Assembly: GCF_034387475.1 (NCBI RefSeq)
Contig: NZ_JAXCIL010000002.1
Coordinates: forward strand, 1,116,001-1,180,000
Reading direction: 5' to 3'
Length of the DNA: 64,000 nucleotides
Source: Pseudomonas sp. Teo4
GTDB lineage: Bacteria > Pseudomonadota > Gammaproteobacteria > Pseudomonadales > Pseudomonadaceae
Shown here: one piece after another, positions 54,136 through 63,096 of the stretch
How the letters are laid out: every line of letters begins with the position of its first letter
Numbering within the stretch: the first letter of the stretch is position 1
Notes under the pieces: generated by a model
Database searches by the model: none
The model's input: only the letters and a program-made list of their open reading frames with translations
Told to the model about the DNA's origin: nothing
Translations under genes and position numbers: made by a program

Positions 54136-55593
54136 TCAGCTGTGCCACGCACGTCCCTGATGGGCCAGCAGGGCATTGGCTTGTTCGGGGCCATTGGCGC
54201 CAGCCGAGTAATGGCGTGGTGCCTGGAAATGCTCCTCCCAGCCCTTGATGATCGGGTCGATCCAGGCCCAGGCCGCTTCGACCTCGTCGCGCCGCATGAA
54301 CAGGGTCGAGTCGCCTTCGAGCACATCCAGCAGCAGGCGTTCGTAAGCCTCCCAACGTCGGGTCTGGCCGAATACCTGAGCTAGGTTCAGGTCCAGGTCG
54401 ACCGGCTCCAGGCGCATCCCCTTGCCCGGGGTCTTGGTCATCATGCGCAGGCTGATGCGTTCTTCGGGTTGCAACTGGATCAACAGTTGGTTGACCTGGC
54501 CGCCGTTGAACAGCTCGTGGGGCACCGGCTTGAACTGGATGACGATTTGCGATGAGCGCCGCGCCATGCGCTTGCCGGTGCGAAGGTAGAACGGCACCCC
54601 CGCCCAGCGCCAGTTGTCGATGTGAGCCTGAACGGCGACGAAGGTCTCGGTATCGCTGTCGTTGTCGACATCTTTCTCGAAGTAGTAGGCCGGCACTTCC
54701 TGGCCACCGATGCGCCCAGCGCCGTACTGGCCACGTACGGTCTTGTCCTGGACGTCCTGGCCGGTGATCGGCTTGAGGGCACGCAGAATCTTCACTTTCT
54801 CATCGCGCACTGCCTCGGCTTCGAATTGCGCGGGTGGTTCCATCGCCACCAGGCACAACAGCTGTAGCAGGTGGTTCTGCAGCATGTCACGGGTGGCACC
54901 GGCGCGGTCGTAGTAGGCGCCACGGTTTTCTACACCCAGCGTTTCGCAGACGCTGATCTGTACGTGGTCGACCTGGCCATTGCGCCATACCGGCTCCAGC
55001 AGGGCATTGGCGAAACGCAGGGCCATCAGGTTTTGTACGGTTTCCTTGCCCAGGTAGTGATCGATCCGGAACACCTGGGGTTCGGCGAAAACCGCGCCAA
55101 TGGCTTCGTTGATGGCGGTGGCCGATTCCAGCGAATGACCGATGGGTTTTTCCAGCACGATTCGGGCTTCGCTGTCAGCCAGGCCGGCGATGCGCAGGTG
55201 GTTGGCGATCGGCACGAACAGGTTGGGCGCGGTGGCCAGGTAGAAGATGCGGGTCAGCCCGCCCGGTTCGCCAAGGTAGCGGGCCAGACGTCCGAAGTCC
55301 GCGCTCTGTGAGGCGTCCATGGTGAAATAGTCGAGGCGTGCGGAAAAACGCCGCCACACTTCTTCATCGAAGTCGTTACGGGCAATCTGCGCTCGGCAAT
55401 GGCGTTCGGCGAGCTTGACGTATTCGCTGCGTGGCAGGTTGCGCCGGGCCAGTGCAATGATGCGCACGGCGTTGTTCAGGCGAGCCTCGCGATACAGGTG
55501 ATAGAGCGCCGGCAGCAGCTTGTGCAGGGCCAGATCGCCCGTGCCACCGAATACCAGAATGTCGCAAGGAATAGTCAAACCACCACTCTCCAC
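54136..55593 (-). CDS. zwf: Glucose-6-phosphate 1-dehydrogenase
   Basis: This is a 485-residue NADP-dependent first enzyme of the Entner-Doudoroff/pentose phosphate route. The nucleotide motif is DILVFGGTGDLALHKLLPAL, the active site RIDHYLGKETVQNLMALRFAN. GTG 55593 gives the longest frame; a TTG at 55578 with GGAG nine bases upstream is an alternative giving about 480 residues. It is divergent from hexR, with a HexR operator between them. Confidence 0.94.
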   Translation of the reverse strand: MESGGLTIPCDILVFGGTGDLALHKLLPALYHLYREARLNNAVRIIALARRNLPRSEYVKLAERHCRAQIARNDFDEEVWRRFSARLDYFTMDASQSADFGRLARYLGEPGGLTRIFYLATAPNLFVPIANHLRIAGLADSEARIVLEKPIGHSLESATAINEAIGAVFAEPQVFRIDHYLGKETVQNLMALRFANALLEPVWRNGQVDHVQISVCETLGVENRGAYYDRAGATRDMLQNHLLQLLCLVAMEPPAQFEAEAVRDEKVKILRALKPITGQDVQDKTVRGQYGAGRIGGQEVPAYYFEKDVDNDSDTETFVAVQAHIDNWRWAGVPFYLRTGKRMARRSSQIVIQFKPVPHELFNGGQVNQLLIQLQPEERISLRMMTKTPGKGMRLEPVDLDLNLAQVFGQTRRWEAYERLLLDVLEGDSTLFMRRDEVEAAWAWIDPIIKGWEEHFQAPRHYSAGANGPEQANALLAHQGRAWHS

Positions 55594-55622
55594 GTTCGTT
55601 TAACTGGGCGGGTTGGCGTGCA

Positions 55623-55637
55623 TGTAGTATAACTACA
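55623..55637. promoter_or_regulatory. HexR operator TGTAGTATAACTACA
   Basis: This perfect palindrome matches the HexR consensus TGTARTNNNAYTACA. It lies between zwf and hexR, 30 bp from zwf and 45 bp from hexR. A further half-site (CTACA) follows. 2-keto-3-deoxy-6-phosphogluconate would release HexR (family knowledge). Confidence 0.85.
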
Positions 55638-55681
55638 AGAAAGCTACATCCCGGCCAGCCGATCATAACCGAGTCCAGCCT

Positions 55682-56548
55682 GTGAATCTGTTGCAACATA
55701 TCGCTCAATCGCGCCACCTGCTGCGCAAATCGGAACTGAAAGTGGCTGACCATGTGCTGCTTGATCCGGCTGCCGTCATGCACAGCTCGATGGCCGACCT
55801 GGCTCACAGCGTGGGTATCAGCGAACCGACCATCGTGCGCTTCTGCCGCGCGATCGGCTGCTCGGGCTTCCAGGACCTGAAGTTGAAGCTGGCGCAGAGC
55901 CTGGCGGCCGGTGCCAGTTTCGGCCAGTTCGCGATCCACGAGGACGACTCGGTCGCCGACTACAGCCTGAAGATTTTCGACACTACCCTGCACACCCTCA
56001 TGGAAGTGCGCGAACACCTCGACCCGCACGCATTGCAGCAGGCGGTGAGTGCCATGGCGCAGGCGCAGCGCGTGGAGTTCTACGGGTTTGGTGCCTCTGG
56101 CGCGGTGGCCGCCGATGCCCAGCACAAGTTCTTCCGCCTGTTGCTAAGTGCCGCCGCGTATTCCGACCCACATATGCAGGCGATGTCTGCAGTCACCCTG
56201 AAGCCAGGTGATGTCGCGGTCTGCATTTCGCAGTCGGGGCGTTCCAAGGACTTGCTGATTACCGCCAACCTGGTCCGTGAGAGCGGTGCCAACCTGATTA
56301 CCCTGTGCCCAAGCCAGACGCCATTGGCCGAGCTGTCGACCGTCAACCTGGCGATCGATGTGCATGAGGACACTGAAATCTATACGCCGCTGACCTCGCG
56401 TATCGCCCACCTGGTGGTGATCGACGTGCTGGCCATGGGCGTGGCCATGGCGCGGGGGCCGAGCCTGGTCAACCACCTCAAGAGCGTGAAGCGCAGCTTG
56501 CGCAGCCTGCGGTTGTCGCCGAAGTCGATCAAGGCGATGGACGACTGA
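55682..56548 (+). CDS. hexR: HexR carbon-metabolism repressor (RpiR family)
   Basis: This is a 288-residue regulator. The N-terminal RpiR helix-turn-helix (SMADLAHSVGISEPTIVRFCRAIGCSGFQDLKLKLAQ) is followed by a SIS sugar-phosphate domain (about 120-260, VEFYGFGASGAVAADAQHKFFRL; ISQSGRSKDLL). It represses zwf and other Entner-Doudoroff genes and itself. Start is GTG 55682. Confidence 0.93.
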   Translation: MNLLQHIAQSRHLLRKSELKVADHVLLDPAAVMHSSMADLAHSVGISEPTIVRFCRAIGCSGFQDLKLKLAQSLAAGASFGQFAIHEDDSVADYSLKIFDTTLHTLMEVREHLDPHALQQAVSAMAQAQRVEFYGFGASGAVAADAQHKFFRLLLSAAAYSDPHMQAMSAVTLKPGDVAVCISQSGRSKDLLITANLVRESGANLITLCPSQTPLAELSTVNLAIDVHEDTEIYTPLTSRIAHLVVIDVLAMGVAMARGPSLVNHLKSVKRSLRSLRLSPKSIKAMDD

Positions 56549-56559
56549 TCGCGATTGTC

Positions 56560-56583
56560 TGTACCGGCCTCATCGTCGGTACA
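56560..56583. repeat. Hairpin after hexR
   Basis: TGTACCG and CGGTACA flank a 10-base loop. It resembles a degenerate REP or a Rho-independent terminator without a T-run. Confidence 0.5.
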
Positions 56584-56681
56584 GGCGCCACAAATTTCAC
56601 GGTTTTGTCACCATTCCACAGCCAAACCGTAAACCGCCAAGGCCAGTCTGAAACTCCCGCATCCTATCTGGGAGACAGGCA

Positions 56682-56900
56682 ATGGCTCGTGACTACGACG
56701 GTACGTACCAACCCAACGCCAAGGCTCGCAAGCAGCAGGAAAAAGATCAGCGCCGCATGGAATATCGTCGCGCGATCGAGAGCTACTGCGACCAACGTCA
56801 ATTGCTCCGCGACCTGGCGGATTACCCCGAACTGCAAGAGCTCACGGTGTGGCAGGCGTCGGCGGCAGTTTCCCCGAAAAACGCTCCACAAGCGCGCTGA
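56682..56900 (+). CDS. PA3496-family small protein
   Basis: This is a 72-residue basic protein (MARDYDGTYQPNAKARKQQE) with a GGGAGA ribosome site. The pattern fits the PA3496 family described as putative envelope-integrity proteins. A long charged helix (about 15-50) is predicted. Its 3' end overlaps the convergent pyc LysR gene by 59 bases. Confidence 0.8.
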   Translation: MARDYDGTYQPNAKARKQQEKDQRRMEYRRAIESYCDQRQLLRDLADYPELQELTVWQASAAVSPKNAPQAR

Positions 56901-57804
56901 TCAACGCACGTTCGCTGCGGATGAACGCCAAAAACGCCAAGGCCACCGGCGACTGCCGCTTGGCCTTTGACTGCACTACGCACCAGCTGCGGTACAGGGG
57001 CAACTCTTCGACCGGCAGCTCCTTCAGCACCCCCGTGGCAAGCTCCAGATTCAGCGCATGGCGGGTCAGCAAGGCGATGCCAAGACCTGCGATCACGCAT
57101 TCGCGCTGGGCGTCGGCAGAGGCGACTTCAAGGGTCTGGGTGAAGTGCACGCGCTTGTCCTTGAAGTACTCCTCGCAGGCCTTGCGCGTGCCTGAGCCTT
57201 GTTCACGGACCAGCAGGGTATGAGGCTCAAGGTCCTGCAAACGCAAGTGTTCGAGCTTGCACAGCGGGTGGTCCGGGGGAGCCACGGCGACGATCGGGTT
57301 GTTGAGGAACGGCAGGAACTCCAGGCCCATGTCCTGCGGCACCATCGACATGATGATCAGGTCGTCGCGATTGTCCGAAAGGCGCCGGATCGCCTGGGCA
57401 CGGTTGACCACCGTGAGGGTCAGGTTGACCTCCGGGTGACGTTGCTTGAAGGCGGCGAACAGGTGTGGCACGAAGTACTTGGCGCTGGACTCGATCGCCA
57501 GCTTCAACTGCCCCTGCAGTGAACCCTGCATGTCCGACAGCTGCATGTCGAGGCTTTCCAGCCGGCCGAAGATATCCCGGCTGGCGCGCTGCAAGGCTTC
57601 GGCCGCCTCGGTCAGGTAAAGCTTCTTGCCGACATACTCGAACAATGGCTGGCCGATCAGCTCTTCCAGCTGGCGAATCTGTAGACTAACGGCGGGTTGC
57701 GTCAGCGCCATCTCCTCCGCCGCCCGGCTGTACGAGCGCAGATCACACACCTCGTTGAAGATCTGCAGTTGACGCAAAGTCATACGCATCAAGGACTTAC
57801 GCAT
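56842..57804 (-). CDS. LysR-family regulator beside pyruvate carboxylase (PycR-like)
   Basis: This is a 320-residue LysR protein. The winged helix is LRQLQIFNEVCDLRSYSRAAEEMALTQPAVSLQIRQLEELIGQPLFE; the effector domain resembles the CbbR/CysB-like group. It is divergent from pycA. In P. aeruginosa the homologue in this place is PycR (established). ATG 57804 is used; ATG 57786 (MRMTLRQLQ) is an alternative. Confidence 0.9.
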   Translation of the reverse strand: MRKSLMRMTLRQLQIFNEVCDLRSYSRAAEEMALTQPAVSLQIRQLEELIGQPLFEYVGKKLYLTEAAEALQRASRDIFGRLESLDMQLSDMQGSLQGQLKLAIESSAKYFVPHLFAAFKQRHPEVNLTLTVVNRAQAIRRLSDNRDDLIIMSMVPQDMGLEFLPFLNNPIVAVAPPDHPLCKLEHLRLQDLEPHTLLVREQGSGTRKACEEYFKDKRVHFTQTLEVASADAQRECVIAGLGIALLTRHALNLELATGVLKELPVEELPLYRSWCVVQSKAKRQSPVALAFLAFIRSERALISALVERFSGKLPPTPATP

Positions 57805-57993
57805 TTTTATCCGGGCTCCGGCAAAACCTTGTTACTGCACTATAAGCTTTTGCTAATACTGCCTCTAACAAATATTGATTTTTGTTTATCGTCCTTCAGC
57901 GCTAGGGTGAATACGCGACTGGCCAACAACGTCTGGTCACGCGCCGACCGGTAGAACCGGCTCGTCTGTTCCTACGGCTTTGGGAAGACTCCA

Positions 57994-59409
57994 GTGATAA
58001 AAAAAATCCTGATCGCCAACCGGGGTGAAATCGCAGTTCGGATCGTGCGTGCTTGCGCCGAGATGGGCATTCGCTCGGTTGCGATCTATTCCGACGCCGA
58101 CCGTCATGCCTTGCACGTCAAGCGCGCCGATGAGGCCTACAGCATTGGTGCCGAGCCGCTGGCCGGTTATCTGAACCCGCGCAAGCTGGTCAACCTGGCT
58201 GTGGAAACTGGCTGCGATGCCCTGCACCCGGGTTACGGTTTCCTGTCGGAAAACGCTGAACTGGCAGAGATCTGCGCTGAGCGCGGAATCAAGTTCATCG
58301 GGCCGGCAGCCGATGTCATTCGCCGCATGGGCGACAAGACCGAAGCGCGCCGCACCATGATCGCCGCTGGCGTGCCGGTGACCCCAGGCACCGAAGGCAA
58401 CGTTGCCGACATTCATGAAGCGCTGAGCGAAGGCGACCGCATCGGTTACCCGGTCATGCTCAAGGCCACCTCCGGCGGTGGCGGCCGCGGTATTCGCCGC
58501 TGCAACAGCCGTGAAGAGCTGGAACAGAACTTCCCTCGGGTTATCTCCGAAGCCACCAAAGCTTTCGGTTCGGCCGAAGTGTTCCTGGAAAAGTGCATCG
58601 TCAACCCAAAGCACATCGAAGCGCAAATCCTCGGTGACAGCTTCGGCAATGTCGTGCACCTGTTCGAGCGCGACTGCTCGATCCAGCGCCGTAACCAGAA
58701 GCTCATCGAAATTGCCCCAAGCCCGCAACTGACCCCTGAACAGCGCGCCTACATCGGTGACCTGGCAGTGCGTGCGGCCAAGGCGGTGAACTACGAAAAC
58801 GCTGGTACCGTGGAGTTCCTGCTCGCCGATGGCGAGGTGTACTTCATGGAGATGAACACCCGGGTGCAGGTGGAACACACCATCACCGAGGAAATCACCG
58901 GCATCGACATCGTCCGTGAACAGATCCGCATCGCCTCGGGCTTGCCTCTTTCGGTCAAGCAGGAAGATATCCAGCACCGCGGCTATGCCTTGCAGTTCCG
59001 TATCAACGCCGAAGACCCGAAGAACAACTTCCTGCCAAGCTTCGGCAAGATCACCCGTTACTACGCCCCCGGCGGCCCGGGCGTGCGCACCGATACGGCG
59101 ATCTACACCGGCTACACCATTCCACCGTTCTATGACTCGATGTGCCTGAAACTGGTGGTGTGGGCGCTGACCTGGGAAGAAGCCATGGACCGTGGCCTGC
59201 GGGCCCTGGATGACATGCGCGTGCAGGGGGTGAAGACCACCGCTGCGTACTACCAGGAAATCCTGCGCAATCCGGAATTCCGTAGCGGCCAGTTCAATAC
59301 CAGCTTCGTGGAAAGCCACCCGGAACTGACCAACTACTCGATCAAGCGCAAACCCGAAGAGCTAGCCCTGGCCATCGCCGCCGCCATCGCCGCCCACGCA
59401 GGCCTGTGA
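57994..59409 (+). CDS. pycA: Pyruvate carboxylase subunit A (biotin carboxylase)
   Basis: This is a 471-residue ATP-grasp enzyme that carboxylates biotin of the B subunit. It opens IKKILIANRGEIAVRIVRACAEMG, has the glycine loop KATSGGGGRGIRR and the active site EMNTRVQVEHTITEEITGID. Start is GTG 57994. It ends 11 bp before oadA. Confidence 0.94.
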   Translation: MIKKILIANRGEIAVRIVRACAEMGIRSVAIYSDADRHALHVKRADEAYSIGAEPLAGYLNPRKLVNLAVETGCDALHPGYGFLSENAELAEICAERGIKFIGPAADVIRRMGDKTEARRTMIAAGVPVTPGTEGNVADIHEALSEGDRIGYPVMLKATSGGGGRGIRRCNSREELEQNFPRVISEATKAFGSAEVFLEKCIVNPKHIEAQILGDSFGNVVHLFERDCSIQRRNQKLIEIAPSPQLTPEQRAYIGDLAVRAAKAVNYENAGTVEFLLADGEVYFMEMNTRVQVEHTITEEITGIDIVREQIRIASGLPLSVKQEDIQHRGYALQFRINAEDPKNNFLPSFGKITRYYAPGGPGVRTDTAIYTGYTIPPFYDSMCLKLVVWALTWEEAMDRGLRALDDMRVQGVKTTAAYYQEILRNPEFRSGQFNTSFVESHPELTNYSIKRKPEELALAIAAAIAAHAGL

Positions 59410-59420
59410 GGAACTCCATA

Positions 59421-61229
59421 ATGTCCAAGAAAATTCACGTAACCGACACGATCCTGCGCGACGCCCACCAGTCCCTGCTGGCTACCCGCATGCGTACCGA
59501 AGACATGCTGCCGATCTGCGACAAGCTCGACAAGGTCGGCTACTGGTCGCTGGAAGTCTGGGGCGGTGCCACCTTCGACGCCTGTGTACGCTTCCTCAAG
59601 GAAGACCCGTGGGAGCGCCTGCGCAAGCTGCGTGCCGCGCTGCCCAATACCCGTCTGCAGATGCTGCTGCGCGGCCAGAACCTGCTGGGCTACCGCCACT
59701 ACAGCGATGACGTGGTCAAGGCTTTCGTGGCCAAGGCGGCGGTCAACGGTATCGACGTGTTCCGCATCTTCGACGCCATGAACGACGTGCGTAACCTGCG
59801 TGTGGCCATCGAAGCGGTCAAGGCTGCGGGCAAGCATGCCCAGGGCACCATCGCCTACACCACCAGCCCAGTGCACACCATCGACGCGTTCGTCGCCCAG
59901 GCCAAGCAGATGGAAGCCATGGGTTGCGACTCGGTGGCGATCAAGGACATGGCCGGCCTGCTGACCCCGTTCGCCACGGGCGAGCTGGTCAAGGCACTGA
60001 AGGCCGAGCAGTCGCTGCCGGTGTTCATCCACTCCCACGACACCGCCGGCCTGGCCGCCATGTGCCAGCTCAAGGCAGTCGAAAACGGTGCCGACCACAT
60101 CGACACCGCCATCTCCAGCTTCGCCTGGGGCACCAGCCACCCGGGCACCGAGTCGATGGTTGCCGCGCTCAAGGGCAGCGAGTTCGACACCGGTCTGGAC
60201 CTGGAGCTGCTGCAGGAAATCGGCCTGTACTTCTATGCCGTGCGCAAGAAGTACCACCAGTTCGAAAGCGAATTCACCGCGGTGGACACCCGCGTGCAGG
60301 TCAACCAGGTGCCGGGCGGCATGATTTCCAACCTGGCCAACCAGCTTAAGGAGCAGGGCGCGCTCAACCGCATGAACGAAGTGCTGGCTGAGATCCCGCG
60401 TGTGCGCGAAGACCTCGGCTTCCCGCCGCTGGTTACCCCGACTTCGCAGATCGTCGGCACCCAGGCGTTCTTCAACGTACTGGCTGGCGAGCGCTACAAG
60501 ACCATCACCAACGAAGTGAAGCTGTACCTGCAAGGCGGTTATGGCAAGGCACCAGGTGTGGTGAGCGAGCAGCTGCGTCGCCAGGCCATCGGCAGCGAAG
60601 AAGTGATCGACGTTCGCCCGGCTGACCTGCTGAAGCCGGAAATGGCCAAGCTGCGTGAAGACATCGGTGCCCTGGCGCGCTGCGAGGAAGACGTACTGAC
60701 GTTCGCCATGTTCCCGGACATTGGCCGCAAGTTCCTCGAAGAACGTGAAGCCGGCACCCTGGTACCAGAAGCCTTGCTGCCGATTCCGGAAGCTGGCGCT
60801 GTGGCTTCGCATGGCGGCGAAGGCGTGCCGACCGAGTTCGTCATCGACGTGCACGGCGAAACCTACCGCGTCGATATCACCGGTGTGGGCGTCAAGGCCG
60901 AAGGCAAGCGTCACTTCTACCTGTCGATCGACGGCATGCCGGAAGAAGTGGTGTTCGAGCCGCTCAACGAGTTCGTCAGCGGTGGCGGTAGCAAGCGCAA
61001 GCAGGCCAGCGCACCGGGCCACATCAGCACCACCATGCCAGGCAACATCGTCGATGTGCTGGTCAAGGAAGGCGATGTGGTCAAGGCCGGCCAGGCCGTA
61101 CTGATCACCGAAGCCATGAAGATGGAGACCGAAGTGCAGGCAGCCATTGCTGGCAAGGTCGTGGCCATCCACGTGGCCAAGGGCGACCGTGTAACGCCGG
61201 GTGAGATCCTGATCGAGATCGAAGGCTGA
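59421..61229 (+). CDS. oadA: Pyruvate carboxylase subunit B / oxaloacetate decarboxylase alpha-like
   Basis: This is a 602-residue protein. An HMGL-like carboxyltransferase domain (VTDTILRDAHQSLLATRMRTEDM; FIHSHDTAGLAAMC) occupies about 1-280, then the conserved domain, then a biotinyl domain with ITEAMKMETEVQA. With PycA it makes oxaloacetate from pyruvate. ATG 59421 is used. No beta/gamma decarboxylase subunits are present, so the carboxylase role is favoured. Confidence 0.94.
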   Translation: MSKKIHVTDTILRDAHQSLLATRMRTEDMLPICDKLDKVGYWSLEVWGGATFDACVRFLKEDPWERLRKLRAALPNTRLQMLLRGQNLLGYRHYSDDVVKAFVAKAAVNGIDVFRIFDAMNDVRNLRVAIEAVKAAGKHAQGTIAYTTSPVHTIDAFVAQAKQMEAMGCDSVAIKDMAGLLTPFATGELVKALKAEQSLPVFIHSHDTAGLAAMCQLKAVENGADHIDTAISSFAWGTSHPGTESMVAALKGSEFDTGLDLELLQEIGLYFYAVRKKYHQFESEFTAVDTRVQVNQVPGGMISNLANQLKEQGALNRMNEVLAEIPRVREDLGFPPLVTPTSQIVGTQAFFNVLAGERYKTITNEVKLYLQGGYGKAPGVVSEQLRRQAIGSEEVIDVRPADLLKPEMAKLREDIGALARCEEDVLTFAMFPDIGRKFLEEREAGTLVPEALLPIPEAGAVASHGGEGVPTEFVIDVHGETYRVDITGVGVKAEGKRHFYLSIDGMPEEVVFEPLNEFVSGGGSKRKQASAPGHISTTMPGNIVDVLVKEGDVVKAGQAVLITEAMKMETEVQAAIAGKVVAIHVAKGDRVTPGEILIEIEG

Positions 61230-61261
61230 GATAAGCCTTCATCTACAAGCGGTTAACCTCT

Positions 61262-61287
61262 GGGGAGCGGATGCTCCCCTTTTTTTA
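61262..61287 (+). terminator. Rho-independent terminator of the pyc operon
   Basis: GGGGAGC and GCTCCCC pair around GGAT and are followed by seven or more T residues. Confidence 0.92.
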
Positions 61288-61297
61288 TTTATATAGG

Positions 61298-61436
61298 TGC
61301 ATTTTAGTGCAGATGATAGGTATGAAGACGGTCTGTTTCTGCACTAAAATACAGATGTGAGATGGATCCGAAAGAAAATCTGCACTATGCTGCAGATCGA
61401 TTGCTGAAGGTGGTCGAAAACATGCAGTAAATTGCA
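61298..61436. promoter_or_regulatory. Four phased TGCA-N6-TGCA operators upstream of hipA
   Basis: Fourteen-base dyads start at 61298 (spacer TTTTAG), 61340 (CTAAAA, right half TACA), 61381 (CTATGC) and 61423 (GTAAAT). Start-to-start distances are 42, 41 and 42 bp, about four helical turns. The last ends nine bases before the hipA ATG. They are the likely binding sites of the HipB antitoxin. Confidence 0.8.
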
Positions 61437-61445
61437 GGTGACCAA

Positions 61446-62771
61446 ATGTATAGACTCACACTCCAGCTACATGACCAAGGTCAGTGGCACGATGCTATTG
61501 CCATCGCCTTTGCCGAGCCGGAAAGAAGCTTTTCCAGCCCCTGCGAGTTCGGATACACATCCAACTATGTCAAAACCAATCTTAATGCGTACGACAGCGT
61601 GTTCTGCCAGGCGGCCAGCGCCAAGCTGCCGGTGGACTTTGGCTCCCATCGTCTGTCGCATGCTCCCGCATTCCTATACGACATCGCGCCTTCAGGAGCT
61701 GCCAAGCGTTTTCTGATGAGGCATATCGGTCGTGAGAAACCGACCGGCATGGGGGAAGACTTGTTTCTGCTGGGGCGCTCCACCCCGGCCCCGATTGGCA
61801 ATCTGCGCATCAAGGAGTCGGCTGAGTTACTGGACCTTGCGGACCCCATCGGTTTTACCCGCCAGGATGTCATAACTCGCGATCAACGTTTTCTGGAATA
61901 TGCCTATGAGCAGGGAGCGGCCATAGGTGGCGCGACGGGCGCAGGAGGGGAAGCGCCAAAGCTGTTGATGACCGAAGGTGAAAGCGGCCAGCTTTATCCG
62001 GACGCGGTGCTCGCCGATGAAGAGGCCCGTCGCCACTGGTTCATCAAGTTCGCCAGAAACCAGGCCTTGGCCGATGATCAGGATATCCTGCGGGCCGAGT
62101 ATCTGTATTACAGGGCGTTGCAGCAGCTTGGCATCGAGACAGTGGCCAGTGAACACATGGCGCTGGAAGAGGGAATCAAGCCCAGCCTCTGGGTGGAACG
62201 CTTCGACCGCCAGGTTGGCGCTCAGGGGGTACAGCGCTTTGCCGTGGAATCGATGTATTCCTTGTGTGGTGTCACCGAACCCGGTAGCCGGATGATGCAT
62301 CTGGAAGTGATCGAGACGCTCGTCGGTTTGTGGAAGACGGTCGGGCAGGGTAGAGAGGTTCCTGATCTGATTGCTGACTACCTGCGGCGCGACCTAATCA
62401 ACAAGATCCTGGGTAACGCCGATAACCATGGGCGTAATACAGCGATCATTCGCACCCGTGACAAGGTGCGTCTCGCACCGATTTACGACCTGGCGCCGAT
62501 GGTGATGGATCAGGAAGGGATAACCAGAACGACGAAGTGGCCCGCCTCAATCGAAAGAGCAGGCGAAATCGACTGGCGGGCAGTCTGTGTTGCGTTAGCT
62601 GAGTTCATCGATCCGGACGAGGCTTACCAGCGTTTGCGGCAGGAAGCCCGGAACCTGTTGGCATTGCCGGATATCCTGTCCGGCCTTGGGCTACCTGAGG
62701 CAGTGATGAATCACCCGGCGATCGCGCTGGGCAAGCTTGAACGCCGGATGGCGGAATGGGGGTTGGCATGA
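61446..62771 (+). CDS. hipA: HipA-family serine/threonine kinase toxin
   Basis: This is a 441-residue HipA-like kinase. Kinase features are the Gly-rich GGATGAGGEAPKLLM, the Lys in HWFIKFARN, the catalytic ILGNADNHGRNTAII and the metal-binding LAPIYDLAPMVMD. In E. coli HipA phosphorylates glutamyl-tRNA synthetase; the target here is unknown. It precedes its antitoxin gene, the reverse of the E. coli hipBA order. Confidence 0.9.
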   Translation: MYRLTLQLHDQGQWHDAIAIAFAEPERSFSSPCEFGYTSNYVKTNLNAYDSVFCQAASAKLPVDFGSHRLSHAPAFLYDIAPSGAAKRFLMRHIGREKPTGMGEDLFLLGRSTPAPIGNLRIKESAELLDLADPIGFTRQDVITRDQRFLEYAYEQGAAIGGATGAGGEAPKLLMTEGESGQLYPDAVLADEEARRHWFIKFARNQALADDQDILRAEYLYYRALQQLGIETVASEHMALEEGIKPSLWVERFDRQVGAQGVQRFAVESMYSLCGVTEPGSRMMHLEVIETLVGLWKTVGQGREVPDLIADYLRRDLINKILGNADNHGRNTAIIRTRDKVRLAPIYDLAPMVMDQEGITRTTKWPASIERAGEIDWRAVCVALAEFIDPDEAYQRLRQEARNLLALPDILSGLGLPEAVMNHPAIALGKLERRMAEWGLA

Positions 62772-63046
62772 CGGTTTCCATCGATGCCCGAGGTCTGATG
62801 ATCGATGGCGTGCGTGAAGGCATTGCCGACGGAACAATCGAGTTGGGTGCTGGTGTTCGCCGCCTGCGCGTGGAGGTTGCAAAGATGCAGCAGACCCAGT
62901 TTGCGCGGATGTGCAAGATTTCCGTGCGAACGCTGATTCAGATCGAACAGGGGGACAGTAACCCCACGCTCAAGTCGTTGAACGCGGTATTCAAACCATT
63001 CGGTTTGCAGATGGGTGTCGTCAAGCGCGCGAGCCAGATCAGATAG
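62768..63046 (+). CDS. hipB: HipB-like antitoxin (Xre family)
   Basis: This is a 92-residue protein whose ATG overlaps the hipA stop (ATGA). The helix-turn-helix is LRVEVAKMQQTQFARMCKISVRTLIQIEQGDSNPTLKSLNAVF. An N-terminal extension of about 30 residues (MTVSIDARGLMIDGVREGI) is longer than in E. coli HipB and may contact the kinase. It probably represses the operon through the four upstream dyads. Confidence 0.87.
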   Translation: MTVSIDARGLMIDGVREGIADGTIELGAGVRRLRVEVAKMQQTQFARMCKISVRTLIQIEQGDSNPTLKSLNAVFKPFGLQMGVVKRASQIR

Positions 63047-63096
63047 TTTCTCTTACACCGACCGCGGGCCTGCCAGCCCGTGATCGGTCATGGATA

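Noticed and set aside
57937-59319. A 460-codon minus-strand frame opposite pycA
   Set aside because: Same reason: a shadow of the biotin carboxylase gene.
59334-61172. A 612-codon minus-strand frame opposite oadA
   Set aside because: oadA is full length with all motifs; the antisense frame is a codon-bias shadow rich in His, Gln and Val.
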